Shown here one piece after another: positions 23,492-36,270 of a DNA stretch of 64,000 nt; the first letter of the stretch is position 1, and each line of letters opens with the position of its first letter. This DNA comes from Hoplostethus atlanticus. Taxonomy: Eukaryota; Chordata; Actinopteri; Trachichthyiformes; Trachichthyidae. The stretch spans positions 1,445,501-1,509,500 of the forward strand of contig JAXDDX010000023.1 of assembly GCA_034670405.1 (NCBI GenBank), written 5' to 3'. Position numbers and translations under genes: made by a program. The notes beneath the pieces are model-generated. The model was not told where the DNA came from and did no database searches. It worked only from the letters and a program-made list of their open reading frames with translations.

Positions 23492-25729
23492 TGTATCATT
23501 TGGCACAGCCATTACGCACGGCTACAGCCTTTATAGTGTAGGTTATTCTTACTCCCAAATAATACAGAATAATAATCTTTATTATATAAAGATCATGTAT
23601 TTATTTGTTTATTTATATAAAGATCATTATCATTATAATTATTATAAAGCATAGTGACAAACATATTTACTCAAGATAGAACGAAATGAAGGCTTGTCAA
23701 AAAAAGGTTGTTAACCACTCACGCATCACTATGTAATCATAGTGAAGATTTTTTTTAAACTATAGATTACATCCTAACACAATGTAGTGAAAGAAAAAAG
23801 CTCTTAATAAAATGTCACCCAAATTCACACTTTTATTATCCTTTTTTGGATATAAACTCAAAAAAATGCATATGGTACGCATGGTGTGAAGGATGCGTAC
23901 CGGTACGCACATTCTCGCCGCCCGTGGATTTTTATACATTTGGAAACTTGCGTGGAAAGTGACGTAAGTACACTTTTCGTGCGTACGCATGGTTTATACA
24001 TATGGCCCCTGGTCTGGATTCAAACCCAGGACATCACATGATACGTGCCGTAGCCAACTGAGCCACCAGGACACCCCAGGAGTCGCATTGTTTCAATACT
24101 GATCTGGACCACATGGATACAAAATCCCAAGGTTATTTACATCACGTGTATTAGAGCGTTCAAATCTGAATTTATCACTGTTGTCACAAATTCTTACATT
24201 CACCTGACAAAATTGTCATAATTTTGGCTATTAGTTTATTATTATTTATTACTATTAGCTAACAAGATTGATCCAGAATGAGCTACATTCATTCATTACA
24301 AATAATGTATTAACTGCATTAAGACAATAAATTAATTGAATATATAACACATTAATTACTGCATTAATCAATTAATTAAAAGGTTATTACAAATTTAGTT
24401 GTAGGTTTGGAAAAAAAATGATTGGGAAAGCTACACTGTATATGATGTATATGATGTATAATCCCACTGACCCCAAGGATGGCATATTTAAAGAAGTGAA
24501 TAAAGAAAACTGTCCTCAAAGGGAAACTGGGTCCCTCAAACACTGCTGGAAGCTAGTCAGCTAGCTAGAAAGCTACTGTGTGGATGACACATGCAGGGCT
24601 GGCAATGTCGTTTACAATACATGTTTGCAAAAAGAGCATCTTCTAGGTTCACAGTTGGTTCACGTTGCCTGAAAATGTTGTTGGATTTATGTTGACAGAA
24701 GGTAGAAGAATTGGAAGAATATTCAAGGCATTGTGCTATGAGTAATTTTACTTGTCAAAATAACACAGCGCAGCTTTAGGAAAACGCACCACATGACGCT
24801 CCTGGATGCACTTTTAAATGACAGATGAAATCATCGTCAAACCTTTCTACGCTAGTTCTAAAAACATTCAGTATATTAGTCCAAGATAATAAATAATAAA
24901 AAATAAAAAAAAGATTTAGCCTTTATGTTAGTCCAGGTTGCATTTGGGGAAATTACAATACAGAAACTTACAATAGAGAAACTTTAATATGATGGTCCTG
25001 GACAAACTTGTTAGCTTGCTAGCTAGCATCGACCTGTTAGCGGACTGGTTTACATGGCTCGTCTTATGCTGTGACAGTATTTGTAAGATTACAATTCAGG
25101 AACAGGCAAAAAAAGTCAGAAAAAAGCTACCAGGTAGACTTGTAGTGGCTGGAATGAATTCAGCTACTGCACCCCTCTCAGTTTCTGTTGATCATCATAT
25201 TAAACCATAAGCCTGTAACCCACCAACCCACCAACATTTATCAAAGACACTAATTATGTGTTACAGTCTCTAAAAGCCATTAATGATGTGTCAGCCTACC
25301 ATTTGATGTTGAAAGTACAAATATTCCACAGTGAGGGGGATTAGAGGAAAACTGAATATTGTAAATGTATTGAAGATTCATGCATATTTCTCATCTTTTC
25401 ACTTTGTAGTTGAAACATCATGTACTACCAAGCTTGTTATAGTAGTTTAAAGAGTAATGATACCCAGCTCCACCGTCTTCATCACAGGTAGGCTGAGTAA
25501 TGCTGTAAACTACACCATTATGCACTGTTATTGGCAGGCATTGAGTGTCACTTTTCCTATTACTGTATATCTGGTGGTTTAGCTGTTACTTGGCTTTGTT
25601 TTTTCTGAGGTCGCTGTCTCTCCACTGTGCGCTTGTAAATGCTCTGCTGTTTATGTTGATGTGGCCGCCGAGCCACTAACGTTAATGATGTGGCGACTGT
25701 TGTGTTGTGCTTACGTGTCCAGTATGCTG

Positions 25730-25755
25730 CTACTACTACTACTACTACTACTACT
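25730..25755. repeat. (CTA)n microsatellite
   Basis: About eight or nine trinucleotide units. Confidence 0.95.
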
Positions 25756-28700
25756 GTCATAAAGGTTTCCTGTGGTATGTAGGGCTTGTATAACAGGCGC
25801 TGGTAGAAAAGCCTTGTTGGGTATGACTACATATTAAAATAGACTTCTAGATAACATACGTGCATTTCAGAGCACGTCACATGCGATGTCTTTTTAGTGT
25901 AGCATCTGACTATAAAGCTTTTTGTATGTTTATTTTACTCAGCTTTTGTTATTCTAGTATATTCATACATACTTGAACTTGTGTCCTTCCGAGTCCTAAA
26001 TAAAGGTTATGAACTCAATGTATGTGGTTGGTAGCGGTCACGCCAGGCCCACCTATTAAGCTCTGGGACCACCTACATGTCTGACTACGCCGGTGAGCCA
26101 AAAACACCCACTTTTATTCCATTGAGCCTCTGGGCTCATCTCGCAGAAAGCCCTCAAGACAGTCAATGGGTTTGAAGAAGGGAGAGAGGTAAAGGACAGC
26201 CATGGAGAGACTGTCAAAAGCCCAGATGGAGAGTATAGGGGAAAGCTCTGTGCAGCCTGTGTGTGCCTACGTCTCAGCTGATCAAAGAGAGTAAACTCAA
26301 CTAATATATCATCTGGCCTCAACAAATAGTTTTGCTGTGTGGTCAAGGCGTTACTGTTTTTCATTGGATATCCAATTATACCAGGCTTTCCACGTTGGGT
26401 GTCTGTGAGCTCTCTCATCTGCATGCATGGCGCAAGACGTGCTCCTCGTAGGAACGTTTAGCAGAACTCAGTTTGTTTTCTCCCTTTTTCATCAGCGTCT
26501 ACACGGTATTCTCAAGAGGGTGTTGGGGATGAAACATGGCAGTTCAAAGATGGAAACTGGCAAGAGGAAACTACAGATCATCTACTGTAGTTCTCTCATT
26601 GCCGGTGTAAACATGTTTATAGACCCTGTACCCAAGCTAATGTTAGAGAATATATCTAAGGATAAAAGGATACAGCCTTATAGGAGATCCTTCTCATCAC
26701 GGGAAGAGAGAGGAGTAATCCATCACGCTACTCTCCCTGGACCTAACTTCATACAGTATCCAGGCCCCTGACAACATGTTGACTGAGCCTTTTTCTCCCA
26801 AAAAAATGTTGGCAATGCACACATCTGTACACAATTTGTCTTTTCATTTGAACTGGATTTGCAGATGTTAGCATGTCAGCTTAAATTATCTTGGCTTAAG
26901 TCGCTGGCTAGTAAAAATAGTTCCTAAATTGCTACTTTGTATGGCAGATTAAATTGTGGTACATGGGTGAGAATATGAAGGAAAAACAGTAAAGGTTAAG
27001 GAGTGCTTTTGGTGTGGTTTGACAAAAGGTGTTGCCTCAAGTTATTTCATTCCATCTACCACCATGTTTTTATTTTTCATATAATTTTGATGTAACAGAG
27101 GAACTGAGATTGCATAAAAAAATGTGCAATCTTCAAGGTTTTGCCTGAACGCATAGATGTTTCACTGCAGGAAGTTTGTTAGGATAGAAAGTATCACTTG
27201 AACACAGGATTCAGTGCAATATATCTGCTAAAAAACTTTTCCCCACTTTTTGTAAACACCCCCCTGCAAACTTTGGATTCCATCTATGTTTTATTCCCCC
27301 ATAACCAAGTATGGATTTTAGATTGTCTTTGCCGTCAAAGCTGTTAGTTGTGAATTGAACAGAAACGGTTCCTTCAATAACCTTGGGAAGGTAATGTGAA
27401 ACATACAAAGCCTTGGCTGGTCTAGTATCGTTGTAAGAAGCTGAAAATGAGCCTGCACTCTTATCTGAAAGGGATCAGCTGCTCAGATGCCGGATCTTTC
27501 TTCAGCAAATTGGCCCTCAGATATCCTCTTGGCACAACTGTCAGTCCATTGTTGTTGATCTCCCCATTCTCTCTGTGTAATACACATAGCACAGTAATTC
27601 CTCTTTGTGAGGCCCTGACAGAAAATAACACCATTACAAACATTAGCTTAGATTTGAGCAGCTCCGAGTGCTTTGGTCTAAAAGAAAAATACATTTGAAA
27701 AAGCGGATTGTATTTTCAGGGCTTGTCGAGGGTCAGACTGGAGTAGATCAGGGTGTATGTAACTAAAATGAGATCTTACTGACATGTAATAATGTGCAGT
27801 AATAATAAGTAAATTGTCTTGTGATGCCCTCCACTTTTAGCAGTGTCAGTTAGGATGTGGGTAGTAAACTGTGATGTGATTTCACTGCTGCCAAAGTCAT
27901 AATGACCAGAGTGTATTACTACATGTGGGTTACATAACCAGATGCCCACATCTAAAGGTCTTAGGGGGCATTTCCTCACATCCCTCATGCTATGTGGGTC
28001 TTCGTGCATGCTTAAAACCTTCGCCTCATGCTTGGACAGGGCAGTGACCATGGAGCTCCACCTGTTCCTTATGTAACGCCTCACCTATGACACCAAAAAA
28101 AACCATAGAAGGACATTTGGGGCTTTTGTAGGACATCACAGAAACCATCACTGCAAACATTGTTGCAGGGCAGAAATGCACATGGTTAGCCAAGGCTGAG
28201 GCAGAACAGTAACCTTACCTGTCAAGCTGATAATGCAGCATCTGAGGGTTTGCAGATTGATGTAATGTGAATAAACGGTTGAATGGCAGCAGGATAAAAA
28301 TCATGCCAACTTGATCAGCTTTGAGTCACTTTTTTCCATTGCCGGGGAAAGTTGAGGTCGTTCCCACGTGTGACCTTTTGAGCATGCCAACACGTGTGCT
28401 TGTGATTTGCACTAAAAAGACACTCTACCTTTTGAAGCGCCAGACGCGAGGACAGGCTCAGTCCCACGCCTGAACTGTGAAGGTTTTCGAACGTGATTCC
28501 AGCAGCCCCATCGCTCTTGTGCCTCACACACCCTGACTCTAAATGGAATTTCATATTGCCAGCCTTGAATGTTTAATATAAAGGGAATACCTTTGTCCTC
28601 TCAGGAAGCAGTGTAATGAACTGTGTGGAATGCAATCTGGCACCAACTTAAAGCGCTTTCATCCTCATTTTCAAAAGATACTATCTGGATTTTCATACCA

Positions 28701-30137
28701 AAATGTGACGTTATTGTAAATGGTCATTTGGTGTATTCTGCGGTGATTCACCATCCTCTTTTTCTCCCCCCTTTGATTGATATTTTTACATTGTAGTGCA
28801 GATAATCTGTGAACATGAGAGCTGCAGCCTGCCTGGTGACTTTCTACTTCTTCATCCTTACCCATAGCAGAGGGCAAGATGGAATTAATGCTCTTTCCAA
28901 CGTCTGTTTTTGTCTGCCTGCCAATCATTGGGGATGTCTTTCACTGGGAATTTTGTTCAGCAGTTAAAAGAGCAATACTGGCCCGACGACAGATACATTC
29001 AACACAGCGCTGCTTGCACTGTATATGCCTGTTTAACTTCCATAACTCCATTATGGTATTATTACTATGGTGGTGGTTGCCTCTCTTAACTTACATACAA
29101 AAAGAATTGGTCCCCAAAGAAAAAGCAGTATCTCGCTATTATTATTGTGCAGGCAAGACCACAATAGAAACTCTCTCTCCACTGAACCAAAGCCCTTTTC
29201 TTTTTACATCATATATTAACTTTTACTGGTTCTATTATAGTACATATAACGACGCCTCAAAGCTGAATTCATATAATGTGTGCATCAGAGTCTGGGTACT
29301 TCCACCTACAAGACTGCAGCTGCTTACATTTGCACAAAGATAGTAGTAGGTCATGTGACTGCATGAAGAAGGGGAGCCCAAGGAGAGAGAGAGGAGGAGG
29401 ACGGGCAGGGCAGCTACATGTTTGTGTTTCTAGGGCAATGATGCATGCCCCCTCTTTCACACCCTGCTGATTGTTTACTGGGTTTGCATGTACCTACTTG
29501 TGCAGTGATGATACCGTCTGCCATATGTAGTTCTTTCACTGCCCTCCAGTGGCTCCCTGGTAATAATACGGCTCGGTGTCACTGACTCACTCCAGCACGC
29601 CACCGCCCTAACCCAGTCCATCAGCGCTTGCACGCATTGGTCCCGGGAGCTGAAATGACAGGATCCACAGGGAAGATCCAATAATGTTTACTTTCTCCAA
29701 CGCTATCATCATTTCAGTTTATCTCATTCGGTGTCCCCAAAGCATTACATCAATTACATTCAGGGCAATTATGGAAGTAACCAATTATAGTCCTTGTAAT
29801 TTCGTCATACGCTGTACAAATAAGCAGCACAACCCACCATTTATTACTCGAAACCTATTTTTAAGACCCAATTGAAAGTGGGGAGAGATCTCCGCAAAGC
29901 AAAACCAGATGTGGTCCCTCGGTCCTCTCCAAGCCAAACCTTGAGGAATGCATGGCTCTGGCTGGCTTTGTGAGAGTCTGTGTAGTGTAGGAGAGGGTCG
30001 AGGGGTCGAGGAGTTCATTATTGTGATGGGTCTACATGAAGAGTGGATGAGTCGTGGGGGTCACGCACCACCCCAAGCGAGGCTCGACGCCCAAGCCAGA
30101 GGCAGGCAGCCATGCTTGGGGTTGGAGTTGGGAGGGC

Positions 30138-30163
30138 GGGGGGGGGGGGGGGGGGGGGGGGGG
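30138..30163. repeat. G26 homopolymer
   Basis: Twenty-six consecutive G residues, with further G-rich sequence on the left. It is a strong G-quadruplex candidate and a place where sequencing length is unreliable. The ORFs through it (poly-Gly, poly-Pro) are artefacts. Confidence 0.9.
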
Positions 30164-31083
30164 TTGGATGGGTCTGACAGCAGGGGGCGTTATTGTGTTG
30201 CCAGACTCACAGCCAGAGCACACTAGTCTTTTATCATGTCTGGCCTCTCACTCTCTCCTGTACCACAGCCAATCAGATTGGGCCGGGGATTGAAAATAAC
30301 ACCACACACTACCGGAGATGACTGGCTTTATTTGCTTTGAAGCTTGTTTGTTGTAATTTGGCATCTAAATTGCACTGTGGCGTTTTCAATCTGCCGGCAG
30401 AGGAAGAGAACTAAATTTGCTGACTCTGGACATAGAACAGAGGAGATCTTGAGAGGAAAGTTCTTCTGGGTCAGCTTAACCATATCCTCTACACGTCCAT
30501 AAATAGAGAAATCATCTAAAACATTGATTACATATGCCATTTCATTTAATGAGTGTGGTTACACACATGTGCACGCGCACGCGCCCGTCCACACACACAC
30601 AAACCGACGTATAAATTAAACTTGGGGCTGAACATTTTTGCTATCTTTGCCAAAACAAGATTATCTGGTTAGAAGTTCAATTGACCAACCCGGTGATTAA
30701 AAGATCTAGAGAGAGAGAGAGAGAGGCGTTCCCGCAGAGGAAAACATGCAATCTGATTTGATTCAGCAAGTGAATCCTCAGTCGGCGACGGTTTCATCTC
30801 CGGCGCGTTCCTATCAAAGTATGATGGATTGATATGTTCCTTTTTTTAAACTTTTCATTTTTAAATTAGCATTGCTAAAAGGTTGAACATAATATGTTTT
30901 GCGCGCCTCCTTTGTTCAAGTCTGCCCCCTCTCTGAAATCTAGTTGACCTTCTTATTATAGACACGGTGTATGGCGCAGATCTGGAAAATGTCAAGGCCC
31001 TCCCCTTCACTGATCTAAGGATTGCCAGGTGTTGACCCAGAATCCATTATCTCCTATTAGGCCCTGTCTCTCTTCTTACTTTG

Positions 31084-31102
31084 GTGTGTGTGTGTGTGTG
31101 TG
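31084..31102. repeat. (GT)n microsatellite
   Basis: About nine dinucleotide units. Confidence 0.9.
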
Positions 31103-31104
31103 AG

Positions 31105-34100
31105 CGCCTGTTCTGTTTCTATTTTTGGTTCTTGGTGCTCGAAATGCTTACAAATGTTTAATAATCGCAAGGTTTCTTCAATTGTTTTTTGGGAGGTGTA
31201 GAAATACTTTTTCTATTTCTCTGTGATTTGATAACTTATACCAAATGTCTTGGTCTGGCTGATGTGATACAGCGCTGTCTTTATTCTGAAAGCCAATCTC
31301 AGAGCCTTTAAAATCGAATAGCATTTCCCCTCAAGAATTTTTCTTTCTGCACCTGGTGTCTGTCAAGCGAAGCCGATACAAAAGGCCAGTTGAGGCGTAT
31401 CCTTTTAGAGGGTCATGTGTTAGGATTTCCTTTCACTTTTTCTCCCCTTGAACTTCTGAAAGTTGTGTCTGAGCTTAAATGCCTCAGACTGAGAGGGTCA
31501 AAACATGAAAACCAGACACAGTATCCTCCTGTTGCATTTATTCAGTGGAGCGTTTGTGGGGAAAGGACTTCATTTTTTCCGCTCTTTTTGTTCGACGCTG
31601 TTTTCCCCCTCAGAGCGACGCTGAATCGCTGGGGCCATTTAAAACCTTGGCTCTGACGGGGGTGTCATCTTGCTGGGACAGAGAGACAGAGAGGTGTGGG
31701 AATGTGATGTCAGGAGTTGTTGATTAAAGGCAGCAGCGTGAGATCCGCTGAGAGACCAGTGTGTTCTCTCATCACACATTTTCAATTAACTGGTGGAAGC
31801 CAGTTCTTTTCTTTTGGCAGCGCAGCCTTCCTGTAGCAGAGCCTCCATGTGCCAAATAACAGGGAACTGGGAAAGCAAATTAAAAAAAACAACAACGATT
31901 CGGAAGATAGTGTTTGTCTTCAGGGTTAGGGTTAGGTACTTATGGTTCATAATGTGAAGATTTGTGTGTAATCTCTTGGATGCTCTCTTACCTTCACATC
32001 CCCCAGTGAGAAAACCTCTTATACACCTCTCATACTTATATATACAGTATATAGCAAAGCTTGATCTCACTCTCTCGCGCTCTCTCTCTCACCTCATTGT
32101 TGTAATTATCATCATCATCATCTTCGTCACCATCCTCGTCACCATCCTCGTCACCAGCTCTTACGGCGGTATCTCATCATCATCACTGCAATTATCACCG
32201 CCATCGCACCCATCATTAACACCATTATCTTCATCATCATCACGACCATCATCAGTGTAATCTAACCCTCCTGCCAGTAGACATTTAAAAGAGAAACATG
32301 CTATCATTTAACAATGCTGATTTCAATTTGCTATACCAGGGTGGCTTTTATTTTCTCGAGCTTCCCAAGCATCTGATATTCCATCGTTCCAGACTGTTTT
32401 CAAGAAACCTCGATGAGATTTTGAGAGCATTTTTGTCCACTACAATTTGACTCATAAACCAGATGTTTCCTTTCAAAAAAATAACGATGCAAAGCAAAAA
32501 CCCCTCTCACTTGTCATCTCTCCACAGCCATTGTGTTCTGCATATCACTTATATTATTTTACCGGCCGCCCTGCAGCAAGAGGGAGTTACACAGCGACTG
32601 TGTGTTTAGCCCTGTGTATGCCTTCCTTCAACTTGCTGTTCAGACACGTTGCTATTTTTTTTTTGCGCCTCAGAACTGGATCTGTGCATTAGGAGATTCC
32701 AGCATTCCTCACAATCCTCCACTTTTTATGGATTCCTGCCTTCCTGTTCTCTTGTTTTTCAGCCCCAGACTCGGGTCAGAGAGATGGATGTTGTGTAATG
32801 AGTGTAATTGCGCTAATCCTTCCGTTTTCACAGCGCTTTAATTTGTTCATGCTGTTACCTAATCTTTATTGGGCCATAATCTGTATTCTGTATATGATTA
32901 CGTTTCCTCTTCCCAGTGGTTTGGCAATTACGCGGGCTTGCACACTCGTGCTGGCTTGCGCAATACCTGTTGTCGTCGTTGTTGCTGCTTCGGCGCCGAC
33001 TTGTAAATAACAACATGAAGGCTCGGGGGTTAAAAAAGGGCGTGCGTAGGAACCTGATGTAAGCGAGGAGAAAGGGTTCATCCAGCTGTTTATCTCGTTT
33101 CCTTTTCAGAGTTCGCCGTTCAGCTGCTAAACTCGACTGACATGCCTTAAACATTTAATTGGGTCTTGACGTTCAATTATTTGGTGCCTGGTTGTCTAAC
33201 GTTTCGCTGATTTTTCATTTACAACACATTCAAACGGCCCAGCAGAGGGAATATTAGGTATGTAATTTAGTGGTTTTGTGGGACTTACGGGTTGTGCCAT
33301 CTGATGTCTGAGATGGCAGGGAGAAAAGCTTTCAGGTCAACAGTTGTTTATTTTGAAAGATTTCCAGGAGGAGAGGGAAAAAGAGCTCTGTCACACTCGG
33401 AGAACACGCTCGCTGATAAGCTCCTCTTTATATTGTGTCTTTTCTCCTTTTCGCCCGTTCATCTGATAGCAGGCTCAGATGTGTAAACAACACCTAGATC
33501 ATGTCAGCCTGACTGATGCACAAAAGCCGCCTTGAGCTCGGCTGTCTGTAATGTACCTCTGAGATAGTAAGGAGCGACAACATGACTCCGGCAGGATATG
33601 CTTTTTTGGGGTCGATGTCCGCCTCACTCAATACCTTGGCCTGTAGCATCACGAGGAAGCAGAGCGGTGGAGAGGGTGCAGTGGATGCCCTGTTAGACTC
33701 ATTATCATCAGAGGCACATTCTTCCCCGGCCGCACTGGCTTCTGGACCACTAATCTACTCCATCTGATTCCTCTGACTCCTCATTTCCCTGCTGATTCTG
33801 AAAGGAAAGTCCCTCCAACGCTATCTGCAGGGTCTAATTTAGCTGTCTGTAGTCTGCCCGATCTCGGCCTCACATGCGAGCGGCTCAAGAGGAGGTGGCC
33901 GGAGCTTGGATGTAGAAACCGACTTGACCTGGATGCCCAAAGCGCAAGCCCCGGGTGGAGCAACAGCAGCAACAGCAAATCTCCTTTTGATTTAAGCCTC
34001 TCTCGGTTTAAAACCCCGACAAAGAGTTTCCAAACAGGGTCGAACATCTCATGAGGAATGTTGCTTGTTTTTCTCGACTCAATGAATAATCCACCTACTG

Positions 34101-36165
34101 TATGAAATACATGTCGACGCAAATGAACTCCTGTGTTACATACATAAGGTGTACATTCAACGCCGCCACTTCCCAGCGGCAGTTTTAGCAAGAGGCCGAG
34201 GACGCTGCCCAGGTGGCGTCTGAGATAAAACAGCGGCGTGGTCATTCTGTTGAGCTTTACCTCATGAGACGGGTTCGCGTGATAGAATGAATCAACATGG
34301 ATAGAGTCCCCCGAGGTCAAGGACAAGAGGATTTGGGTGTCTATCACTCAGGCTCTTCTCTCCAGCAGTGAAGTGTGTCAGGTCACACTAACCCGAAGAG
34401 ACATTTTTAGGCCATCTTCACTACCTCTGTGTTCTCTCACTCCAGTTCGGTCTTTGTTATAACCCCAGTGGGTAACTGATCTACAGCAAATCACACGCCA
34501 TGGCACAAAATACAACAATACAGCGACGTGTACACGCAACCACAACATAACTGAATAGCAGTCTGCGTTAAAGTGTGTGCGTGCCCGTGCAGCTCATGCC
34601 AGTCCACCTATTTAGCAGCTTTGATGGCTGACAGGACAAACCAGTGTTGGTATCTGTTGGTTTTTGATACTTGACAGCTTTGAGTGCGGTGCCAGAACGG
34701 AGGGAGGGAACGGAGAAACATGGCCAAGAGCTTTCAACAATGTACAATAACAGCCACTTGTATCTGTGCAGTGATGCTGAAAGAAGTAGGTGTATCAGCT
34801 TCGGAGAACACAAGATTTCTCTTTGCGCGGTCGAGATAGCGATAGCGCTGCATTTCGACTATTTATTGGAACCTATTAGTCAATGATAGGCTGATAGGGT
34901 GACTTTTGTCTGTTGAGGTTTGGAGGCAGCCGGCAATCTGATACGGCGGATGGGAGCCTGCGAGTGTTGACGCTAAACAGGAGCAGATGCTGCTCCTCCG
35001 AGGCCTTAAGGAGTTGACACAGGAAACAGACACATTCTGGTGTTAAGCCCGTGGGGATCACCTTGCACTGGTAAACCTGCCTGGGTAGCATCATCACGCT
35101 CAACATCTGGCCTCCTACCTTTCATGATTAAACGGAAGGGCCATGATTTTTAGAATTGCATCCTATTGACTGCTAATCAACAGTATTGGGTTCATTACTC
35201 AAAACTCTTTACTCATTTATTTTAAAAGTAATAATAGTACTTTTTACTCCCTGGGATAAGTAAAAGGTTTAATATATAGGCTTGACTCTTTTCTATCAGG
35301 TTGTGGTATAACATTGAGATTGGCCTAGACGATTCCCCCTGCATGCATTGTATATTTGTTGAATCACCCCATTTAAGATTATTGAGGAATCTTCCATTTT
35401 TGTGTCTGTTGTGAAGAAGTCTCATATCTGTAACTATCTAAAGGAATCTTGGTTGGTGAAAATGGAGCAGTCTTTCTTCCTCAATAACACTTTAAATACT
35501 TTTTTTTTTACCGTTAAAAGCACACTCAAGCACTTTCAGGTGCTTTTACTGAGAGTTATATTCCTTAGCATCACAAGTAAATGTAATGACTCGCATGCAA
35601 TGTTGAGAAAAATAATAAGAAAAAAAAGACGAAAAACTTCTAAAAGCCTTTCCCTTTGAGAAAATGACAACTTGCAGTCCACCCCTCGTACAGTTAGCGA
35701 TAGGATATTCTGCTTCAGCCTGTCATGGTGTCAGTGGAGAGCCAAGTGAATGGCTTTTGGTCCTGCAGTGGGATGAGGCATTAGAGAACATCTGCTAGCG
35801 ATTACTCCTGCGGGGTGTTGATTATGAGTGGCATTCCTCAAATCAAGACCAAGATCAAAAGCGGTCACAAAGGCCATGTGTCTATATTTGACATACATGG
35901 CCCACTAATGTCTGGTGCAGGGGTGCAGGATTATTCGATGCCCTAGCATGAGACTTTAGGACTTACACCATGCAGTCAGTTGCAGTAGCAGTGCTTTGGA
36001 CTAATCTTAAAGAAGATCATTTTTAATGCATAACTGAGAGAGACAAAGCTTTTTCAGTGTGTGGAGACAATATTTTATAGACTTTCATTCTGTCTGTCAG
36101 GTCATTAAAATGTGGCAGCATCTAGGAAATGCAAAAAAAAAAAGAAGAAATGGGGCGGAGCTCAA
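31105..36165. other. Gene-free stretch
   Basis: No gene that I can support. It includes a 12-bp minisatellite at 32119-32154 within ATC-rich sequence. The longest ORF away from pdzrn3, 188 residues on the minus strand at 33781-34347, lies here; it has no recognised domain, contains a poly-Leu run and is probably chance. The 32800-33250 part is repeat-free and could be regulatory, but nothing proves it. Confidence 0.5.
32119..32154. repeat. 12-bp minisatellite (CATCCTCGTCAC)3 in an ATC-rich tract
   Basis: Three adjacent 12-bp units, CATCTTCGTCAC then two of CATCCTCGTCAC. They sit in a longer ATC/CAT-rich stretch at about 32108-32262. Confidence 0.85.
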
Positions 36166-36170
36166 GAGCT

Positions 36171-36270
36171 CAAAATAAGATTGTCACTTTTAAGGCTTTC
36201 ACTTTCAAGAACTTCAAAATAAGATCTTCACTTTTAAGACTTTCACTTTCAAGAACTTCAAAATAAGAGA
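36171..36270. repeat. 44-bp tandem repeat, about 2.2 copies
   Basis: CAAAATAAGA starts at 36171, 36215 and 36259, a constant 44-bp period. Copies one and two differ at only a few bases and contain two CACTTT(T/C)AAG-type submotifs each, so the unit itself has an internal half-repeat. Confidence 0.85.

Larger units (their letters stand above)
22446..24008. mobile_element. PIF/Harbinger transposon with degenerate ORFs
   Basis: This 1563-bp element has terminal inverted repeats GGGCCAGATGTATA (left) and GGGCCATATGTATA (right, read inward) and a 3-bp CTG duplication on both sides. Inside are remnants of the two Harbinger ORFs: a Myb/SANT-like fragment on the plus strand (22741-22890) and a transposase on the minus strand (22873-23491). 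Subterminal regions carry repeated GTACGCA/CGTACG-type motifs, likely transposase-binding sites. Stops, frameshifts and loss of the catalytic middle make it non-autonomous. It sits inside a SINE. The 264-residue plus ORF at 22860-23654 is mostly the antisense of the transposase. Confidence 0.88.
22330..24078 (-). mobile_element. tRNA-derived SINE split by a Harbinger insertion
   Basis: On the minus strand the SINE starts near 24078. It has an A-box-like TGGCTCAGTTGG (24054-24065) and a B-box-like GGTTTGAATCC (24016-24026). It runs to the CTG at 24009-24011, where it is interrupted. It resumes at 22445 with CAGGACCTTTGTTTCATGTC, a CT-rich body and TAATAAAGGCAAAAATACC, ending near 22330. Joining the two arms across one CTG restores a continuous SINE of roughly 185 bp. 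The tRNA-like head, TCATTCC/CT-rich body and AATAAAGGC end match a very common fish SINE pattern. The SINE was therefore already in place when the DNA transposon arrived. Confidence 0.82.
24079..31083. other. Gene-free stretch
   Basis: No host exon recognised in 7 kb. Simple repeats are (CTA)n at 25730-25755 and a G26 run at 30138-30163. The 24540-25100 part contains several GCTAGCTAGC-type motifs without a clear element. The 154-residue ORF at 28879-29343 and 122-residue ORF at 26056-26424 have no recognised domain. Confidence 0.5.

Noticed and set aside
24009-24078. Possible functional tRNA gene (A and B boxes present)
   Set aside because: It cannot fold into a cloverleaf and continues into a SINE body, so it is a SINE promoter.
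28879-29343. 154-residue ORF
   Set aside because: Hydrophobic, low similarity to anything known to me, and no flanking exon signals.
30054-30293. ORFs with poly-Gly or poly-Pro through the G26 run
   Set aside because: Products of the homopolymer.
33781-34347. 188-residue minus ORF, the longest away from pdzrn3
   Set aside because: No recognised domain, a poly-Leu stretch from a CAG/GCA-like repeat, and no splice or promoter context; a chance ORF of this size is plausible in 64 kb.
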